Source: Paraburkholderia sp. UYCP14C (GTDB taxonomy: Bacteria; Pseudomonadota; Gammaproteobacteria; Burkholderiales; Burkholderiaceae). Taken from it: a stretch of 64,000 nt of DNA. Every line of letters begins with the position of its first letter. Position 1 is the first letter of the stretch. The stretch is taken from the NCBI RefSeq assembly GCF_004197395.1, contig NZ_SELS01000028.1:1-64000 (forward strand). Reading direction: 5' to 3'. The translations under genes and the position numbers were made by a program. Of this stretch, positions 38,904 to 47,743 are shown piece after piece. Below the pieces are notes generated by a model. The model had not been told where the DNA came from, did no database searches, and was given only the letters and a program-made list of their open reading frames with translations.

Positions 38904-40037
38904 ATGGGCAATCCGATCCTTCAATTCGGCACCAGCCGGTTTCTGCAGGCGCACGCGGATCTGTTCGTGTCGGCGGCACTCGATGCGGGCCGGGCGTTGG
39001 GCCACGTCACCGTCGTACAGACGACGGCCAACCCCGAGAGCGTCGCGCGCATCGACGCGCTACGCGCGCACCGGCAATACGACGTGCGCATTCGGGGCCT
39101 GCGCCGCGAAGCGGTGATCGATACGACCACGCGATGTCACGCGATTACCGAGGCATTGAACGCGCAAACCGATTGGCCGACCGTGGTGGAGCGCTTCGCG
39201 CGCGATGCGCGCGTGGTGATCTCGAACACCGGCGACCGGGGCTACGACTGTTTCGCCGACGACACCGCCGAGTTATTACGTAACGACGCAAGCGCGCCGC
39301 GCGGATTCGCCGCGAAGCTCGTGGTGCTGCTGCATGCACGCTTCAATGCCGGCGCCGCACCGCTGACGCTGCTGCCATGCGAACTCGTGTCCAACAACGG
39401 CGACACACTGCGTAGCCTCGTCGCCGATATCGCGCGCGGCTGGAACGCCGGAACCGGGTTCCTGAGCTACATCGAGCACACGTGCGTCTGGGTCAATTCG
39501 CTGGTGGACCGCATCGTATCCGAGCCAATCCGGCCGGTCGGCGCGGTTGCCGAACCCTACGCGTTGTGGGCGATCGAGCGGCGTGCCGGCATGGTGCTGC
39601 CGTGCGAACATGAAGCGATGATCGTCACCGACGACCTGCTGCACTACGAGCGCCTGAAGCTGTTCTTGCTGAATCTCGGGCATACGTGGCTTGCCGAGCG
39701 CTGGCAGGCCGACGCACGCGATCCCGACGAAAACGTGCTGCACGCGATGCGCGATCCGCTGTTGCGTACCGATCTCGAATCGCTGTGGCGCGACGAAGTG
39801 CTGCCGGTCTTCGATGCGCTCGGCGAGAGCAGCGACGCACGCGCCTATCTCGACGACGTGCGCGAGCGTTTCGAAAACCCGTTCCTCGATCATCGCCTCG
39901 CCGACATCGCGCGCAATCACGAGCAGAAGAAGGAGCGGCGCTTCAAGCCGGTGATCGAGCTCGCGCGCGAGCTTGGCGTGCGTGTCGAGCAACCGCGGCT
40001 GAATGCGGCGCTTGCCGCGTGCGCGCACGACGGCTAG
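38904..40037 (+). CDS. Mannitol dehydrogenase family oxidoreductase, tagaturonate reductase (UxaB)-like
   Basis: The 377-residue protein has the N-terminal Rossmann segment ILQFGTSRFLQAHADLF, NTGDRGYD, and the family active-site pattern Lys-x4-Asn-x2-His in LKLFLLNLGHTWLAE near residue 255. UxaB reduces D-tagaturonate to D-altronate. It is about 100 residues shorter than E. coli UxaB, so it represents a compact branch. Position between an LgoD-like dehydrogenase and altronate dehydratase supports the assignment. It begins 20 bases after the previous stop. Confidence 0.82.
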   Translation: MGNPILQFGTSRFLQAHADLFVSAALDAGRALGHVTVVQTTANPESVARIDALRAHRQYDVRIRGLRREAVIDTTTRCHAITEALNAQTDWPTVVERFARDARVVISNTGDRGYDCFADDTAELLRNDASAPRGFAAKLVVLLHARFNAGAAPLTLLPCELVSNNGDTLRSLVADIARGWNAGTGFLSYIEHTCVWVNSLVDRIVSEPIRPVGAVAEPYALWAIERRAGMVLPCEHEAMIVTDDLLHYERLKLFLLNLGHTWLAERWQADARDPDENVLHAMRDPLLRTDLESLWRDEVLPVFDALGESSDARAYLDDVRERFENPFLDHRLADIARNHEQKKERRFKPVIELARELGVRVEQPRLNAALAACAHDG

Positions 40038-40155
40038 CGGCGCAGGCCGCAAATCCGCAGTAAATGTGTAGCAAACCCCGGCAGCACACCGGCGGCCGCG
40101 AGGCCGCGCGGTTCATCCAAATAGAGTAGATGCCAGCCCAGGAGGAGACGGTTTC

Positions 40156-41442
40156 ATGAAGAAGATGCGTTGGGTAGTGATTTTTCTATGCTTTCTCGCG
40201 ATCGCGGTCAATTACATCGATCGTGCGAACCTCGCGGTTGCCGCGCCGCAAATCGAAAAGGCGCTCGGTATCGGCCCCGCCGAGATGGGCTTCATCCTGA
40301 GCGGGTTCTTCTGGACCTACGCGTTGATGCAGATGCCGTTCGGCTGGTTCGTCGATCGGGTCGGCGCGCGCATCGCGTTGCCGCTCGCGGTCGGCTGGTG
40401 GTCGGTGTTTACCGCGGCCACCGCGGTCACGTCCAGCGTCGCCGGCATGTTCGGCTGCCGACTGTTGCTCGGCGTCGGCGAGGCGGGCGCGTATCCGTCC
40501 TGCACGAAGCTCGTCAGCCAATGGTTCGAACCGAAGGAGCGCGCGATCGCGACGAGCATCTTCGATAGCGGCTCGCGGGTCGGCTCCGCGCTGTCGATTC
40601 CGGTGGTCGCGCTGATCATCGGCACGCTCGGCTGGAAGGCGGCTTTTGTCCTCACCGGCCTGCTCGGCGCGGTGTGGATCGTCGGCTGGTTCGTGATTTA
40701 CCGCAATCCCGTGCAGGACGCGATGGAAACCGCCCACAACGCTGTGCAGGCGACTCAGGCACGAGGCGAGCAGGACAAAGTGACGTGGGCATCGCTGTTT
40801 CGTCACCGCACGCTGTGGGGCATGATGCTCGGCTTCTTCTGCCTGAACTTCGTGATCTATTTCTTCATTACGTGGTTTCCGAGCTACCTCGTGCAGACGC
40901 GCGGCTTCTCGCTGAAATCGCTCGGCACGCTCGGCATGATTCCGGCACTGATCGCGATTCCGGGCGGCTGGCTCGGCGGCTATGTGTCCGACGCGCTGTT
41001 CCGGCGCGGCTGGAGCCTGACGGCCGCGCGCAAGACCTGCATGGTCGGCGGCATGCTGTTGTCGTCGGTGATCACGCTGTCGGCGTTCACGGAGAACACC
41101 TATCTGATGCTCGCGTTCTTCGGCATCGCCTACGGCAGCCTCGCGTTCGCCGCGGCCAGCATCTGGTCGCTGCCTTGCGACGTCGCGCCGACGCCGCGCC
41201 ATGTCGCGTCGATCGGCGGCATCCAGAACTTCGCGTCGAATCTGGCGGGCATCGTGATCACGACGTTCACCGGCGTGATGGTCGCAATGACGAAGGGCTC
41301 GTTCACGATTCCTCTCGTCGTCGCGGGCGGTTTCTGCTTTCTTGGCGCGTTCAGCTATCTTGTCATCGTGGGACGCATCGAGCCGCTGTCGCTGGAGTCG
41401 GACAGCCGCGATCTGCCGAAGGGCGCGGGCTCCACGATCTGA
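40156..41442 (+). CDS. MFS sugar-acid:H+ symporter, LgoT/ACS family
   Basis: The 428-residue protein has twelve helices and the anion:cation symporter features of the hexonate/hexuronate group: AVNYIDRANLAVAAPQIEKALGI at the start, WFVDRVGARIALPL after helix 2 and GEAGAYPSCTKLVSQWFEPKERA after helix 4. It imports sugar acids such as L- or D-galactonate. AGGAGGAG lies upstream. It is in the middle of the module and supplies its substrate. Confidence 0.88.
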   Translation: MKKMRWVVIFLCFLAIAVNYIDRANLAVAAPQIEKALGIGPAEMGFILSGFFWTYALMQMPFGWFVDRVGARIALPLAVGWWSVFTAATAVTSSVAGMFGCRLLLGVGEAGAYPSCTKLVSQWFEPKERAIATSIFDSGSRVGSALSIPVVALIIGTLGWKAAFVLTGLLGAVWIVGWFVIYRNPVQDAMETAHNAVQATQARGEQDKVTWASLFRHRTLWGMMLGFFCLNFVIYFFITWFPSYLVQTRGFSLKSLGTLGMIPALIAIPGGWLGGYVSDALFRRGWSLTAARKTCMVGGMLLSSVITLSAFTENTYLMLAFFGIAYGSLAFAAASIWSLPCDVAPTPRHVASIGGIQNFASNLAGIVITTFTGVMVAMTKGSFTIPLVVAGGFCFLGAFSYLVIVGRIEPLSLESDSRDLPKGAGSTI

Positions 41443-41490
41443 CGTATTCTGTTTCAACGCTCACGGATAACCCTGTTTTCGAGGCTTTTC

Positions 41491-43038
41491 ATGTCGACTC
41501 AAGCTAGCGTCGCGTCCGCAATCATCCGCCTGCATCCCGGCGACGACGTCATCATCGCGACCCGGCAGCTGTTGCCGGGCACGCGCATCGAGGCGGAACG
41601 ACTGGTCGTCGCCGGGCTGATTCCGCCGGGCCACAAGATCGCGACGCGCGACATCGCGCAGGGCGAGCCGGTCAAGCGCTACAACCAGATCATCGGTGTC
41701 GCGCGGGAGGCGATCGCGCGCGGCCAGCATGTTCATACGCACAACCTCGGCATGTCCGAGTTCGCGCGCGAGCACGCGTTCGGCGTCGATGCGCAGCCGA
41801 CCGTCTACGTCGACGAACCCGCGCATTTCATGGGCATTCGCCGAGACGACGGCCGCGTCGCGACGCGCAATTTCATCGGCATCCTGACGAGCGTGAACTG
41901 CTCGGCCACGGTCGCGCGCGCGATCGCCGATCATTTCCGGCGCGACGTGCATCCCGACGCGCTCGCCGACTATCCGAACGTCGACGGTGTGATCGCATTG
42001 ACGCACGGGCTCGGCTGCGGCATCGACATGCAAGGCGAGGGCATTTCGATCCTGCGTCGCACGCTCGCCGGTTACGCGGTGCATCCGAACTTCGCGTCGG
42101 TGCTGTTCGTCGGGCTCGGCTGCGAGACGAACCAGATCGACGGCGTGCTCGCGGCGGGCGGCCTCGACGCCAATTCGATGAAGCTGCGCAGCTTCACGAT
42201 CCAGGACAGCGGCGGTACGCGCAAGACGATCGAACGCGGTATCGCGATGGTGCGCGAGATGCTAGACGACGCGAACCGCGTGCAGCGCGTGCCGGTGCCG
42301 GCTTCGCATCTATGCGTCGGCCTGCAATGCGGCGGCTCGGACGGCTACTCGGGCATCTCCGCGAATCCGGCGCTCGGTGCCGCGGTCGATCGGCTGGTGC
42401 GGCATGGCGGCACCGCGATCCTGTCGGAGACGCCGGAAATCTACGGTGCCGAGCATCTGCTGACGCGCCGTGCGGTGAGCGCCGCGGTCGGCGACAAGCT
42501 GCTCGCGCGCATCGCGTGGTGGCAGGACTATTGCGCGCGCAACGGCGGCGCGATGGACAACAACCCATCGGCGGGCAACAAGGTGGGGGGCCTCACGACG
42601 ATCCTCGAAAAATCTCTCGGCGCGGTCGCGAAGGGCGGCACGACGAATCTGGTCGACGTCTACGAATATGCGCAGCCGATCGCCGCGAAGGGCTTCGTGT
42701 TCATGGATTCGCCCGGCTACGATCCGGTGTCGGCGACGGGGCAGGTCGCTTCGGGCGCGAACCTGATCTGCTTCACCACCGGGCGCGGCTCCGCATACGG
42801 CTGCGCGCCGTCGCCGTCGTTGAAGCTGGCGACCAACAGCGCGTTGTGGGAGCGCCAGCAGGACGACATCGATATCAATTGCGGCGGTGTGATCGACGGC
42901 AGCGCGAGCATCGACGAACTCGGCGAAGCGATCTTCCGCATGATGCTCGACTGCGCGTCCGGCACCCGCACGAAGAGCGAGCTGCACGGCTATGGGCAAA
43001 GCGAGTTCGTGCCGTGGCAGGTCGGCGTGGTGACCTGA
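41491..43038 (+). CDS. uxaA: Altronate dehydratase
   Basis: The 515-residue enzyme dehydrates D-altronate to 2-keto-3-deoxy-D-gluconate. An N-terminal SAF-like domain (about 1-95, IRLHPGDDVIIATRQLLPGTRI) is followed by the UxaA/GarD catalytic part with NCSATVARAIADHF, GLGCGIDMQGEG, LQCGGSDGYSGISANPALG and DNNPSAGNKVGGLTTILEKSLGA. Conserved Cys and His residues probably hold iron. No kdgK or KDPG aldolase gene is in the window, so the product joins central metabolism through genes elsewhere. Confidence 0.93.
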   Translation: MSTQASVASAIIRLHPGDDVIIATRQLLPGTRIEAERLVVAGLIPPGHKIATRDIAQGEPVKRYNQIIGVAREAIARGQHVHTHNLGMSEFAREHAFGVDAQPTVYVDEPAHFMGIRRDDGRVATRNFIGILTSVNCSATVARAIADHFRRDVHPDALADYPNVDGVIALTHGLGCGIDMQGEGISILRRTLAGYAVHPNFASVLFVGLGCETNQIDGVLAAGGLDANSMKLRSFTIQDSGGTRKTIERGIAMVREMLDDANRVQRVPVPASHLCVGLQCGGSDGYSGISANPALGAAVDRLVRHGGTAILSETPEIYGAEHLLTRRAVSAAVGDKLLARIAWWQDYCARNGGAMDNNPSAGNKVGGLTTILEKSLGAVAKGGTTNLVDVYEYAQPIAAKGFVFMDSPGYDPVSATGQVASGANLICFTTGRGSAYGCAPSPSLKLATNSALWERQQDDIDINCGGVIDGSASIDELGEAIFRMMLDCASGTRTKSELHGYGQSEFVPWQVGVVT

Positions 43039-43091
43039 GCGGCTGCTATTGCGGCAACACAAACAAATAAATCACGCACAGGAGGATGCAA

Positions 43092-44357
43092 TTGGAACGC
43101 CGCCTTTATTCAGGCCGCGACGTGAAGCGCGCGCACAGCATCGATGATCTGCGCGCGATGGCCCGCAAACGTCTGCCGAATTTCTGTTTCGAGTATGTCG
43201 AGGGCGGCGCCGAAGACGAAGCGACGCTGCGCCGCAATCGCGACGTATTCGGCGAAATCGCTTTTCTGCCGCGCACGCTGGTGAACGTCGAGCAGCGCAA
43301 CCAGAGCGTGACGCTGTTCGGCGAACGCAGCGCGGCGCCGTTCATGATCGGCCCGACCGGCTATAGCGGCCTGATGTTTCGCGAAGGCGACGTCAAGCTC
43401 GCCAGTGCCGCTGCGGCGGCCGGCATTCCGTTCGTGCTGAGCAACGTGTCGACGGTTTCGCTCGAGGAAGTCGTGCGGCGCGCGGGCGGTCGCGTGTGGA
43501 TGCAGGTCTACATGTACCGCACGCGCGAATTTCTCGCCAAACTGGCGCAGCGCGCGAAGGCCGCGGGCATCGAGGCGCTGGTCGTCACGACCGATAGCGC
43601 GGTGTTCGGCAAGCGTGAATGGGACCTGCGCAACTACATCGAACCGTTGAAACTCGACTGGCGCAATAAATTCGACGTGCTGCGCCATCCGCGCTGGATG
43701 GCCAACGTGCTGTGGCCCAACGGCATGCCGCGCTTCGCGAACCTCGGCGACTTGTTGCCGCCGGGCCAGGACAGCGTGAAGGGCGCGACGATCACGCTGG
43801 GCCGGGAACTGGACCCGTCGTTATCGTGGGACGATATCCGCTGGCTGCGCGATCTGTGGCCGGGGCGGCTGATCGTCAAAGGCGTGCTTGGCGCACCGGA
43901 TGCGCTGAAGGCGCTGGAGGTCGGCGTCGACGGCATCGTGCTGTCGAACCACGGCGGGCGGCAACTCGACAGCGCGGTATCGGCAATGGACGTGCTGCCC
44001 GAAGTCGTCGATCAGGTCGGCGGTAAGCTCTGCGTGATGCTCGACGGCGGGTTTCGCCGCGGTTCGGAGATCCTCAAGGCGGTTGCGCTGGGCGCCGACG
44101 CGGTGTTGCTCGGACGCGCGACCACCTATGGTCTGAGCGCGGGCGGTCAGCCGGGCGCCGAGCGTGCCATCGAGATTCTGATGACCGAGATCGACCGGGC
44201 GCTCGGTCTGCTGGGCTGCGGCGATATCGCCGGGCTCGACCGCAGTTATCTGCGCTGGCTAGCGCATCGGGCGCCGCTCGCGCGTGTGCGAGCGGGGACG
44301 CAAACGCAAATGCAAATGCAAACGGGGCAAGCGCGCGCAGCGGCGCTACCCGTGTGA
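43092..44357 (+). CDS. FMN-dependent alpha-hydroxy acid dehydrogenase, LldD family
   Basis: The roughly 421-residue TIM-barrel flavoprotein has GPTGYSGLMFREGD, VWMQVYMYR, the catalytic segment LSNHGGRQLDSA near 295 and the phosphate-binding LDGGFRRGSEILKAVALGADAVLLGR. It oxidises an L-2-hydroxy acid to a 2-keto acid. AGGAGG ends directly against ATG at 43086, too close to work; the in-frame TTG at 43092 has a six-base spacing and is the more likely start. The tail has a Gln-Met-rich repeat (TQTQMQMQTG), a small slippage-like expansion. It may oxidise lactate or a sugar-derived hydroxyacid. Confidence 0.88.
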   Translation: MERRLYSGRDVKRAHSIDDLRAMARKRLPNFCFEYVEGGAEDEATLRRNRDVFGEIAFLPRTLVNVEQRNQSVTLFGERSAAPFMIGPTGYSGLMFREGDVKLASAAAAAGIPFVLSNVSTVSLEEVVRRAGGRVWMQVYMYRTREFLAKLAQRAKAAGIEALVVTTDSAVFGKREWDLRNYIEPLKLDWRNKFDVLRHPRWMANVLWPNGMPRFANLGDLLPPGQDSVKGATITLGRELDPSLSWDDIRWLRDLWPGRLIVKGVLGAPDALKALEVGVDGIVLSNHGGRQLDSAVSAMDVLPEVVDQVGGKLCVMLDGGFRRGSEILKAVALGADAVLLGRATTYGLSAGGQPGAERAIEILMTEIDRALGLLGCGDIAGLDRSYLRWLAHRAPLARVRAGTQTQMQMQTGQARAAALPV

Positions 44358-44374
44358 CGAACTGGAGATCAGCG

Positions 44375-45793
44375 ATGCAGCACGAACCGAGCGCGGCGAG
44401 CCGCGGTAACGAAGCCGTCGCCGCGCTGCGCGCCGCGCTCGGCGCGGACATCGTGAGCCTGCCGGCCGAATTTGGCGGACGGCAGTTCGCGGACTGGAGC
44501 GGCACGCCGTCGACCGAACCGATCGCGCTGATCCGCCCGCGCACCACCGACGAGGTCGCCACCGCGCTCAGGATCTGTCATCAGTTGCGCCAGCCGGTCG
44601 TCACGCAAGGCGGCATGACCGGCCACGCGGGCGGCGCCTGCGTGCTCGGCGGCGAGGTCGCGCTGAGCGTCGAGCGGATGAACGGCGTTCTCGACATCGA
44701 TCCGGTCAGCGCGACGATGACCGTGCTCGCCGGCACGCCGCTGCAGGTGGTGCAGGAAGCGGCCGATCACGCGGGCTTCATGTTCGCGCTCGACCTCGGC
44801 GCGCGCGGCAGTTGCACGATCGGCGGCAACATCGCGACCAATGCGGGCGGCAATCGCGTGATCCGCTACGGCATGATGCGCGACCAGGTGCTCGACGTCG
44901 AAGCGGTGCTCGCCGACGGCAGCGTGATTGGCGGCGAGCGCAAGATGATCAAGAACAATACCGGCTACGACCTGCGCAACCTGCTGACGGGCAGCGAAGG
45001 CACGCTCGCGGTCATCACGCGCGCGGTGCTGCGTCTGCGCGCCAAACCGCGCGCGATCTCGACCGCGTGGTGCGGCATGCCGGACTACCCAGTGGTGACC
45101 ACGCTGCTCGGTCGCGCGCAGGAGCGGCTGCCGGCCGGCGTGTCCGCGTTCGAAGTGATGTGGCCGAGCTATTGCGACTTCGTGCGGCAACGCCTGCCCG
45201 AACTGCGCGTGCCGCTCGCGAGCGATCACGCTTACTACGTCCTGCTCGAAACTTGCGGCGCGGACCCGGAACGGCAGTCGGCGGCTTTCGAGGAGTTCCT
45301 CGCCGACATGCTCGAGGCCGGCGTGATCGCCGACGCCGCGATCGCGCAATCGGACGCGGATGCCGCGGCGTTCTGGGCGATTCGCGACGCGCCGGCCGAA
45401 TATCCGCGCCTGATACCGGGACGCATCTCGTTCGACATCAGCTTCGCGGTCGCGCAGGCGGGCGATGCGGCGCAGCGTTGCGACGAGCGGTTGCGCGCGC
45501 GCTGGCCGCTCGCGACGATCCTCGTGTACGGGCATCTCGGCGACGGCAATCTGCACGTGGTGGTGCAGGAACCGGGCTGGACCGACGAGGCCATCGACGA
45601 GGTCAAGCGCGTCGTTTATGAACTCACGGGAGAAATGGGCGGCTCCGTATCGGCCGAACATGGAATCGGCGAGGAGAAGCTGGGCGTGCTCGGTCTGTCA
45701 CGCTCGCCGGCCGAACTCGCGGCGATGAAGGCGATCAAGCTCGCGCTCGATCCTCACAATATTCTGAACCCCGGCAAGGTGATCGCGATGTAG
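44375..45793 (+). CDS. FAD-binding 2-hydroxyacid oxidase/dehydrogenase, GlcD/Dld family
   Basis: The 472-residue protein has a PCMH-type FAD domain (PVVTQGGMTGHAGGACV and ARGSCTIGGNIATNAGG, residues about 80-190) and a C-terminal FAD-oxidase domain ending in SAEHGIGEEKLGVLGL and DPHNILNPGKVI. The HGHxGxGN-type metal motif is present as YGHLGDGNLHV. Such enzymes oxidise D-lactate, glycolate or 2-hydroxyglutarate. ATG at 44375 has GGAG ten bases upstream; the GTG overlapping the lldD stop is a weaker start. Together with the LldD-like gene it could oxidise both enantiomers of a hydroxy acid. Confidence 0.88.
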   Translation: MQHEPSAASRGNEAVAALRAALGADIVSLPAEFGGRQFADWSGTPSTEPIALIRPRTTDEVATALRICHQLRQPVVTQGGMTGHAGGACVLGGEVALSVERMNGVLDIDPVSATMTVLAGTPLQVVQEAADHAGFMFALDLGARGSCTIGGNIATNAGGNRVIRYGMMRDQVLDVEAVLADGSVIGGERKMIKNNTGYDLRNLLTGSEGTLAVITRAVLRLRAKPRAISTAWCGMPDYPVVTTLLGRAQERLPAGVSAFEVMWPSYCDFVRQRLPELRVPLASDHAYYVLLETCGADPERQSAAFEEFLADMLEAGVIADAAIAQSDADAAAFWAIRDAPAEYPRLIPGRISFDISFAVAQAGDAAQRCDERLRARWPLATILVYGHLGDGNLHVVVQEPGWTDEAIDEVKRVVYELTGEMGGSVSAEHGIGEEKLGVLGLSRSPAELAAMKAIKLALDPHNILNPGKVIAM

Positions 45794-45989
45794 TGGGCGG
45801 GGCGGTCTGGCGTCGTGCTTTGATGTGTGCAGGCAATTCCAGGCGCGTGTCGTCGCCCGCGTCGGGCGCGTCGGCCGTGAGCAGAGGGCCGTCGAACTGG
45901 GCTGAACCGCGCTTTCAGTCGATCGGGAACGCGGCTCTCCGACGTGACATCCAATCCCATATCTGCAACGGAATACGGGGAGATGTCAT

Positions 45990-46523
45990 ATGAAACTCAT
46001 CCACACAGTGCTGGCGGCGGCGCTCGCGTTGACGAGCATCGCGTCCAATGCGCAGGGCGCCGGGCCGGGCGACCCGCAGATCGCCGCGATCGTCGTGACG
46101 GCCAATCAAGTCGATATCGACGCGGGCAAGCTCGCGGAAACCAAAACCAAATCGAAGGACGTCAAGGCGTTCGCGCAGCGAATGGTCACGGATCACAGCG
46201 GCGTCAACAAGGCCGCGACCGATCTAGTGAAAAAGCTCAAAGTGACCCCCGAGGATAACCCGACGAGTCAGAGCATCAAGCAGGGCGGCGACGCGAACAT
46301 CGCCCGGCTGAAGACACTGTCGGGCGACAGTTTCGACAAATCGTATATCGATCACGAGGTCGCCTATCATGAAAGCGTGATCGACGCGCTAGACAAGACG
46401 CTCATTCCGGGCGCGAAGAATGAGGAACTGAAGGCGCTGCTCGTGAAGGTGCGGCCCGCGTTTGTCGCGCATCTCGAACATGCGCGGCATTTGCAGGCGG
46501 AACTGGCAAAGAGCGGTGCGTGA
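45990..46523 (+). CDS. DUF4142 secreted protein
   Basis: The 177-residue protein has a signal peptide (about 1-24, cut after NAQGA) and a DUF4142 ferritin-like helical domain (IAAIVVTANQVDIDAGKLAETKTKSKDVKAFAQRMVTDHSG ... YIDHEVAYHESVIDALDKTLIP). The family function is unknown; His and Glu residues are arranged as in metal-binding four-helix bundles. It is followed one base later by a cupredoxin and then by an ECF sigma factor, a conserved type of operon in this group as I recall. GGAG lies upstream of the ATG. Confidence 0.88.
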   Translation: MKLIHTVLAAALALTSIASNAQGAGPGDPQIAAIVVTANQVDIDAGKLAETKTKSKDVKAFAQRMVTDHSGVNKAATDLVKKLKVTPEDNPTSQSIKQGGDANIARLKTLSGDSFDKSYIDHEVAYHESVIDALDKTLIPGAKNEELKALLVKVRPAFVAHLEHARHLQAELAKSGA

Positions 46524-46524
46524 T

Positions 46525-46830
46525 ATGCGCCTGCTGGTTTGTCTGATGGGCGCACTCGTGTTGCACGTCGATGCGATGGCGGCGACGTACGTCGTCGTGA
46601 TCGAACAGATGCGGTTCGATCCGCCGGCGTTGACGGTGGCGCGCGGCGATCGCGTGGTGTGGATCAACAAGGACCTGTTTCCTCACACCGCGACAGCCGA
46701 CGCGAAGGCGTTCGATTCGCATGACATCGCGCCGGAGGCATCGTGGAGTTACGTGGCGCGCAATCGGGGACGCTACGCATATTCGTGCACGCTGCATCCG
46801 ACGATGCACGCGGTTCTGACCGTACGATGA
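46525..46830 (+). CDS. Small cupredoxin (plastocyanin-like copper protein)
   Basis: The 101-residue protein has a signal peptide (MRLLVCLMGALVLHVDAMA) and a cupredoxin fold. The type-1 copper ligands are visible: His in LFPHTATA, then Cys, His and Met in YSCTLHPTMHAVL (C-x2-H-x2-M). It would move electrons in the periplasm. The start is one base after the DUF4142 stop, and its stop overlaps the sigma-factor start (ATGA), so all three are coupled. Confidence 0.9.
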   Translation: MRLLVCLMGALVLHVDAMAATYVVVIEQMRFDPPALTVARGDRVVWINKDLFPHTATADAKAFDSHDIAPEASWSYVARNRGRYAYSCTLHPTMHAVLTVR

Positions 46831-47543
46831 AAACGATGATGAATCTTCCTATCGAAACCACTGACGACGACCTCGGCATCGCGCGTCGCATCGCCACGGG
46901 CGATCGTGCCGCCTTCGAACTGCTGATGCGAAGGTATAACCGCCGGCTCTACCGCCTGGCGCGCGCGACCTTGCGCAACGATGCCGAAGCGGAAGATGCG
47001 CTACAGGACGCGTATCTGCACGCGTACAGATCGATCAGCCAGTTTCGCGGCGATTCGCAATTGTTCACATGGCTGTCGCGGCTGGTGCTGAACGAATGTT
47101 TCGCGCGATTGCGGCGCTCGGCACGGCGTCAGAATGTGATTCCGATCGTGGACGCGCCCGAATCCATCGAACATGCCGATGCCATGACCACGGCCGACGA
47201 CGATGCCCCCGACCGGGCGTTCGCGCGTTCGCAAGTGCGCGCGCTGCTCGAACGCAAACTCGATGAATTGCCCGAGCTATTTCGCGTCGTGTTCGTGCTG
47301 CGCTCGATCGAGGAGATGAGCGTCGAGGAGGCCGCGCAGTGTCTGAACATTCCCGAGGCGACGGTGCGGAGCCGGCATTTTCGCGCGCGCAGCATGTTGC
47401 GCGAGTCGCTTGCTCAGGCGCTCGATCTCGCCGAGCGCGACGTGTTCGAGTTTGGCGGCGCGCAGTGCGATTGCATCGTTGCGAGGGTACTTTCGAAAAT
47501 ATCCGGTGGCGCGTCACCGGCTGCGATAGGGACGAGCGCATGA
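46827..47543 (+). CDS. ECF-family RNA polymerase sigma factor
   Basis: The 238-residue protein has sigma region 2 (AFELLMRRYNRRLYRLARATLRNDAEAEDALQDAYLHAYRSISQFRGDSQLFTWLSRL) and region 4 (LFRVVFVLRSIEEMSVEEAAQCLNIPEATVRSRHFRARSMLRESL), spaced as in ECF sigma factors. The start overlaps the cupredoxin stop (ATGA). A C-terminal extension holds a Cys pair (GGAQCDCIVARVLSKI) that could bind metal or sense redox. No complete anti-sigma gene follows, so control may be by an unlinked factor or by this extension. Confidence 0.92.
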   Translation: MKTMMNLPIETTDDDLGIARRIATGDRAAFELLMRRYNRRLYRLARATLRNDAEAEDALQDAYLHAYRSISQFRGDSQLFTWLSRLVLNECFARLRRSARRQNVIPIVDAPESIEHADAMTTADDDAPDRAFARSQVRALLERKLDELPELFRVVFVLRSIEEMSVEEAAQCLNIPEATVRSRHFRARSMLRESLAQALDLAERDVFEFGGAQCDCIVARVLSKISGGASPAAIGTSA

Positions 47544-47743
47544 ATGAAGTCCGCTACCGCGGGAGATATGCCGGCAAATGCGCTTTTGCCGTCGTTGCGG
47601 GATGGTCGATACGAAATCCAAATCAGGCCTTGCCGAGCAACACCGCGACGTTGCGCTCAGCGAGCGCCGCGATCGTGCGCGATGGGTTCAGCCCCAACGC
47701 TCGCGGCACAACCGCACCATCCATCACATACAGATCTTCGTAG
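47540..47743 (+). pseudogene. Possible truncated partner of the ECF sigma factor
   Basis: An ORF begins MNEVRYRGRYAGKC in an ATGA overlap with the sigma-factor stop, the usual arrangement for an anti-sigma gene. After about 25 codons it runs antisense to the C-terminal part of the GMC oxidoreductase gene and loses protein character. It may be what is left of an anti-sigma gene cut by arrival of the neighbouring operon, or chance. Confidence 0.2.

Noticed and set aside
44354-44374. GTG start overlapping the lldD stop for the FAD oxidase gene
   Set aside because: The overlap is attractive, but the ATG at 44375 has GGAG at a usable distance and gives the family's usual N terminus.
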